DNA of 56,063 nucleotides from the NCBI GenBank assembly GCA_035476575.1, contig DATILL010000111.1:1-56063 (forward strand), in the 5' to 3' direction. Positions 53,168 to 56,063 of the stretch are shown here, piece after piece. This stretch comes from DATILL01 sp035476575. Lineage in GTDB: Bacteria > Actinomycetota > Actinomycetes > Mycobacteriales > JACQDL01. The position numbers were made by a program, and so were the translations under genes. The notes beneath the pieces are model-generated. The model had not been told where the DNA came from. It searched no databases and saw nothing but the letters and a program-made list of their open reading frames with translations. The first letter of the stretch is position 1. Every line of letters starts with the position of its first letter.

Positions 53168-56063
53168 GTGGGTGACGAAGGGCGCGGGCGACGCTTGGAG
53201 CCGCTGGTGCGCTACGGCGAGGCGGTGCGGCAAGCAGTACGCGCCACAGGCTTGTCGCAGCGGCAGTTCGCGGGCAAGGTGCCGACTTCTGAGTCGAACC
53301 TGTCCGAGGTTCTCGCTGGCAGGCGGCTGCCATCGGCCGAGATGGCGAGGCGGATCGCCTCTCAGCTGCCTGGGAGTGGCGCGGAGCTGGACGAGCTGTA
53401 TCGACGGGCACGTGAGGCTGCGCGCCCGCTGCCACCGACGTTAGGACCCGAGGAGGCTGCTGACCCGCAGGCGCTACCGGAGGAGTTGAAGGCGTTGCTA
53501 CGGTCTGTTCGGCAGGTGAGTGACGACCTCCCTTATGGGTTGCGTGGTAGCGAGTGGGTGTCGTTGTCGAGTGTTTATGTGCGCCAGTCGGTTGCGGCAC
53601 CAATGGAATCACGTCGACTACGGACCCCACGGCCACGAGAGGATGAAAGCTCGCGGGCTGAAGAGGCCGACGAGGTTGAGTGGGTCGAGGAAGATCGACG
53701 CTTGTCCGGTCTCGTCCAACCTTTTGAGGATGTTCTCGACCAGCATGATCACCTGATAATTGAAGGCTCAGCTGGGCTAGGCAAGACAACCCTTGGTCAC
53801 CGCTTGGCGGCTCGGCTCGTCGATGTCCTCCTTGATCCGACAAATCGGCTTCCGTCGCACGGTGTCTGTTTGCCGCTGGTCGTGCCGGCGCGGGCGCTGG
53901 CCGCCCATGTGCACCGCACGTGGGGCGAGGCGCTCGAGGCGTCCGTAGCTAGTGAGTACGGAATGCTCGCTGATGGACGAGTATCGGCGCGGCTGTTTTC
54001 CGAGGCTGTCGCGGGGCTGCGGTGGTTGGTCGTGGTTGATGCGTTGGATGAGATTCCCGAGAGGGGAGATCGGGAAAGGCTGCTGACTGCTTTGGCTGTA
54101 CGAATGTCAACTATTGAGAGTCCGGTCCGGTTTATGATCACGACCCGCCCGTTGTCGCCGGGCGAGATCACTCGATTGCAGGGGCCGCGGGTCGGGTTCT
54201 ACGAGCTACAGCCATGGGATCAGGAGGCGCTCAGGCGGTTCGCCGACCGCTGGTTTGACCCGGATGACACACCAGCAGGCGCGGTGGCTGCTTCGGAGTT
54301 CCTTGACCAGATCCGCTTGGCCGGACTTGGACCGATTGTCCGAGTGCCGTTGCTCGCCACTGTGGCTGCTCACGTGCACCAACTTCGTCGCGGCCGCCCT
54401 TTGCCCGCAAGCCGTTATGAACTGTACGAGGACTACATTGGCTATTTCACGCACGCTCGCGCGCGGGGAGGATCTGACGTCTCAGATACTCTCGGCCAGG
54501 TTCCCCACACGGCAAACCTGGTTGGGTGGCTGGAGGAACACCGCGCCGAGCTTTTGGAAGGTCTGGCCACAGCCTACACGACCAGCGAAGATCCGTTGCT
54601 TGAGATTGCGCAACGTATCGTCATGGACAGGGTTAGGATGCCCGACAGTCTACCCTCAGGCTGGGAGGACACCCTGGCCGACTGGCTATGTGGAACTGGC
54701 CTTTTGGCTCGTCGCGGCAGGTGGCTTCGCTTCTTACATCAAACGTTCGCGGAGCACCTTGCTGCGACCATGCGTGCCCGGGCTCTCCCACAGAAGTTCA
54801 ACCCGGAGCACCCGCAATGGGACGAGCTGATCAGCAGCTCTCTGCTGGAGGACGAGAGCGCCGGACGGGTACTGCTACACTACCTACATTTGCACGGCCC
54901 AAGTAGCGATCTGCTGACATGGTTGCAGCAGGGAAGCCGTGCTGGATTCCGAGCCGCCGGACGGCTGGTTGTCCAAGGCGCACCATGTGACGACGCTCAG
55001 ATTGATGCTCACATGACGCAAGTGGAAGACAAGGTCATCACCGGCATCTGGACAGATCAGGACCTAGCCTTGGGAGGACTAACCCGCCACGAAACAGTGC
55101 GCAGCCGTCTGCACACCCTTCTCGGTCTCGACGACGTCGGCCCACGCGCCAAGGTGCGGGTCGTTGGTCTCCTTCACGAACATCTCCCAGATGTCCGCCG
55201 CGACGGAATCATGTTGCTTCATCGACTTGTCGCAGACAGCCAGCCGGCTGATCTGCGTCGGGAGGCGGCCGAGGTGCTCGCCAGACTCGGTGATGAGCAC
55301 CACGCACGAGCCGGAGTCGTTCTGTTTGAGCTGGCGGTGGACCCGGTGGCGGAGGCGCGGGATCGTCGTCTTGCTGCGGAGGAGTTGGCGAAGCTCGGTG
55401 GTGGGCATCGCGATCGGGCTGCCGAGGCTCTCCAGCAGTTGGCCACGGATACGATGGTGGATGCGTTCGACCGCCGGGAGGCCGCTCAGGAGCTGGCCAA
55501 GCTGGGTGACGAACGCCGCACTCAGGCCGCAGCCGTACTACGTGAGCTGGCGGCTGATCCTACCGTTCAGGCTCTTTATCGCCGTGTCAGTGCCCTTGAA
55601 CTGGCCAAACTCGGTGGCGAGCATCGCAGTCGGGCAATCGAGGCATTGCACGAGATGGCCGTCGATCCAACCACGCGCCCCGGGGACCAAGTTCTCGCCT
55701 TAGCGACTTCCGCTCTCGTTGAGCCTCAGCGCCGTCAACTGGCGGCTGACGCGTTGTATGAGTTGGCGGTCGACCCGTGCGTGGAGGGATACCTACGCCG
55801 CGATGCGGCGCAGGAGTTGGCCAAGCTCGGGAGCGAGGCCCGCCGACGCGCCGCCGACGCCTTGAACCAGATGGTCCTCGATTCTGCCTTCTATGCCTGG
55901 GAGCGCCGACCGGCTGCGCTGGAGTTGGCGAAGCTGGGCAGCGTGCATCGTTCCCAAGCCGCTGAGGGCCTTCACCAGTTAGCCATCGACCCGACCAGCG
56001 ACGCCGACGACCGCCGCGCCGCCGCTCAGGAGCTGGCGAAACTCGGCGGCGACCATCGAGCCC
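53168..56063 (+). CDS. XRE-HTH / NACHT NTPase / 36-aa helical-repeat protein (3' end outside window)
   Basis: An uninterrupted frame of 965 codons runs off the right edge. Residues 1-75 are an XRE-type helix-turn-helix (LSQRQFAGKVPTSESNLSEV). Residues ~190-420 form a NACHT/STAND NTPase: Walker A GSAGLGKTT (200-208, K206), Walker B VVVDALDEIP (D291, D294/E295), sensor-like MITTRP, and a helical/winged region ending near FLHQTFAEHLAA. From about residue 703 eight repeats of exactly 36 residues (E-L-A-K-L-G...A-L-x-x-L-A-x-D-P) form a solenoid. GTG 53168 has GGGAGG 6 nt upstream; GTG 53144 is possible. TTA codons and lower GC mark foreign origin. Family knowledge: NACHT-solenoid proteins are sensors in bacterial anti-phage immunity; an HTH in place of an effector nuclease suggests DNA binding or transcriptional output. 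Confidence 0.88.
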   Translation, partial: MGDEGRGRRLEPLVRYGEAVRQAVRATGLSQRQFAGKVPTSESNLSEVLAGRRLPSAEMARRIASQLPGSGAELDELYRRAREAARPLPPTLGPEEAADPQALPEELKALLRSVRQVSDDLPYGLRGSEWVSLSSVYVRQSVAAPMESRRLRTPRPREDESSRAEEADEVEWVEEDRRLSGLVQPFEDVLDQHDHLIIEGSAGLGKTTLGHRLAARLVDVLLDPTNRLPSHGVCLPLVVPARALAAHVHRTWGEALEASVASEYGMLADGRVSARLFSEAVAGLRWLVVVDALDEIPERGDRERLLTALAVRMSTIESPVRFMITTRPLSPGEITRLQGPRVGFYELQPWDQEALRRFADRWFDPDDTPAGAVAASEFLDQIRLAGLGPIVRVPLLATVAAHVHQLRRGRPLPASRYELYEDYIGYFTHARARGGSDVSDTLGQVPHTANLVGWLEEHRAELLEGLATAYTTSEDPLLEIAQRIVMDRVRMPDSLPSGWEDTLADWLCGTGLLARRGRWLRFLHQTFAEHLAATMRARALPQKFNPEHPQWDELISSSLLEDESAGRVLLHYLHLHGPSSDLLTWLQQGSRAGFRAAGRLVVQGAPCDDAQIDAHMTQVEDKVITGIWTDQDLALGGLTRHETVRSRLHTLLGLDDVGPRAKVRVVGLLHEHLPDVRRDGIMLLHRLVADSQPADLRREAAEVLARLGDEHHARAGVVLFELAVDPVAEARDRRLAAEELAKLGGGHRDRAAEALQQLATDTMVDAFDRREAAQELAKLGDERRTQAAAVLRELAADPTVQALYRRVSALELAKLGGEHRSRAIEALHEMAVDPTTRPGDQVLALATSALVEPQRRQLAADALYELAVDPCVEGYLRRDAAQELAKLGSEARRRAADALNQMVLDSAFYAWERRPAALELAKLGSVHRSQAAEGLHQLAIDPTSDADDRRAAAQELAKLGGDHRA

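Noticed and set aside
53520..55975. Several short open frames on both strands across the NACHT region
   Set aside because: They are out-of-frame shadows of the single long frame starting at 53168, which has all the motifs.
55274..56063. Regular 108-bp DNA periodicity considered as a CRISPR array or satellite
   Set aside because: Units are coding, in frame, diverged at DNA level and have no spacer/repeat alternation.

Overview
The window is very GC-rich DNA from a filamentous-type actinomycete (Actinomycetota, probably Micromonosporaceae or a close relative). The evidence is the codon use, the BldG/anti-sigma pair, the WhiB and reduced Tad loci, an MFS-dTMP kinase fusion, an H+-pyrophosphatase and a pSAM2-like integrated element. 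Many starts are GTG, and at least a dozen genes have a TAnnnT -10 box only 6-8 nt before the start codon, which predicts leaderless mRNAs.

Bases 1-45500 are a conserved chromosomal backbone. From holB to the metallophosphoesterase the gene order closely follows Mycobacterium tuberculosis Rv3644c-Rv3683 (from memory). In order: a partial regulator and tRNA-Thr; ricT-like PSP1 gene, holB and MFS-tmk (minus strand); a trans-aconitate methyltransferase and a zinc/cation CDF exporter; a decayed secreted-protein gene; topA; an unknown gene; hppA; an anti-sigma-type ATPase and bldG, divergent from an MrfA-like helicase; a tad/flp operon in which nearly every gene overlaps the next by 4 nt (ssd, tadA, tadB, tadC, a 59-aa Flp-like gene, tadE, tadE/G-like); a 6C-type small RNA; a HAD phosphatase; a class V aminotransferase and a Fic-like protein; acs; a holin-X-like protein and epoxide hydrolase; a decayed toxin-antitoxin remnant and a LysR gene; the marP - cupredoxin - nudix - tlpA - nth block; crp; MBL-fold, ridA and DUF4177; two ArsA-like ATPases; whiB4; a class A PBP with PASTA; yqeY; a metallophosphoesterase; and a cytochrome P450.

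From 45504 the backbone is interrupted at tRNA-Pro(CGG) by an actinomycete integrative and conjugative element (AICE). On the minus strand it carries int, xis, a RepSA-type HUH replication initiator, two small genes, a TraB/FtsK-type DNA translocase, a membrane transfer protein and three small leader genes, preceded by a roughly 660-bp non-coding region. That region holds three 11-bp iterations and a 106-bp imperfect hairpin. Two coupled plus-strand cargo genes follow. No second copy of the tRNA 3' end is visible, so the right end of the element lies outside the window or has been lost.

The last 3.5 kb is compositionally different, with lower GC and TTA codons. It holds a divergent pair: a 99-aa membrane protein (minus) and a large open gene that runs off the right edge. 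That gene starts at 53168 and has at least 965 codons. It encodes an N-terminal XRE-type helix-turn-helix, a NACHT/STAND NTPase module, and at least eight helical repeats of exactly 36 residues. It resembles NLR-like immune or sensor proteins of bacteria and is the best candidate for an undescribed system here, probably a defence or sensing cargo of the AICE.
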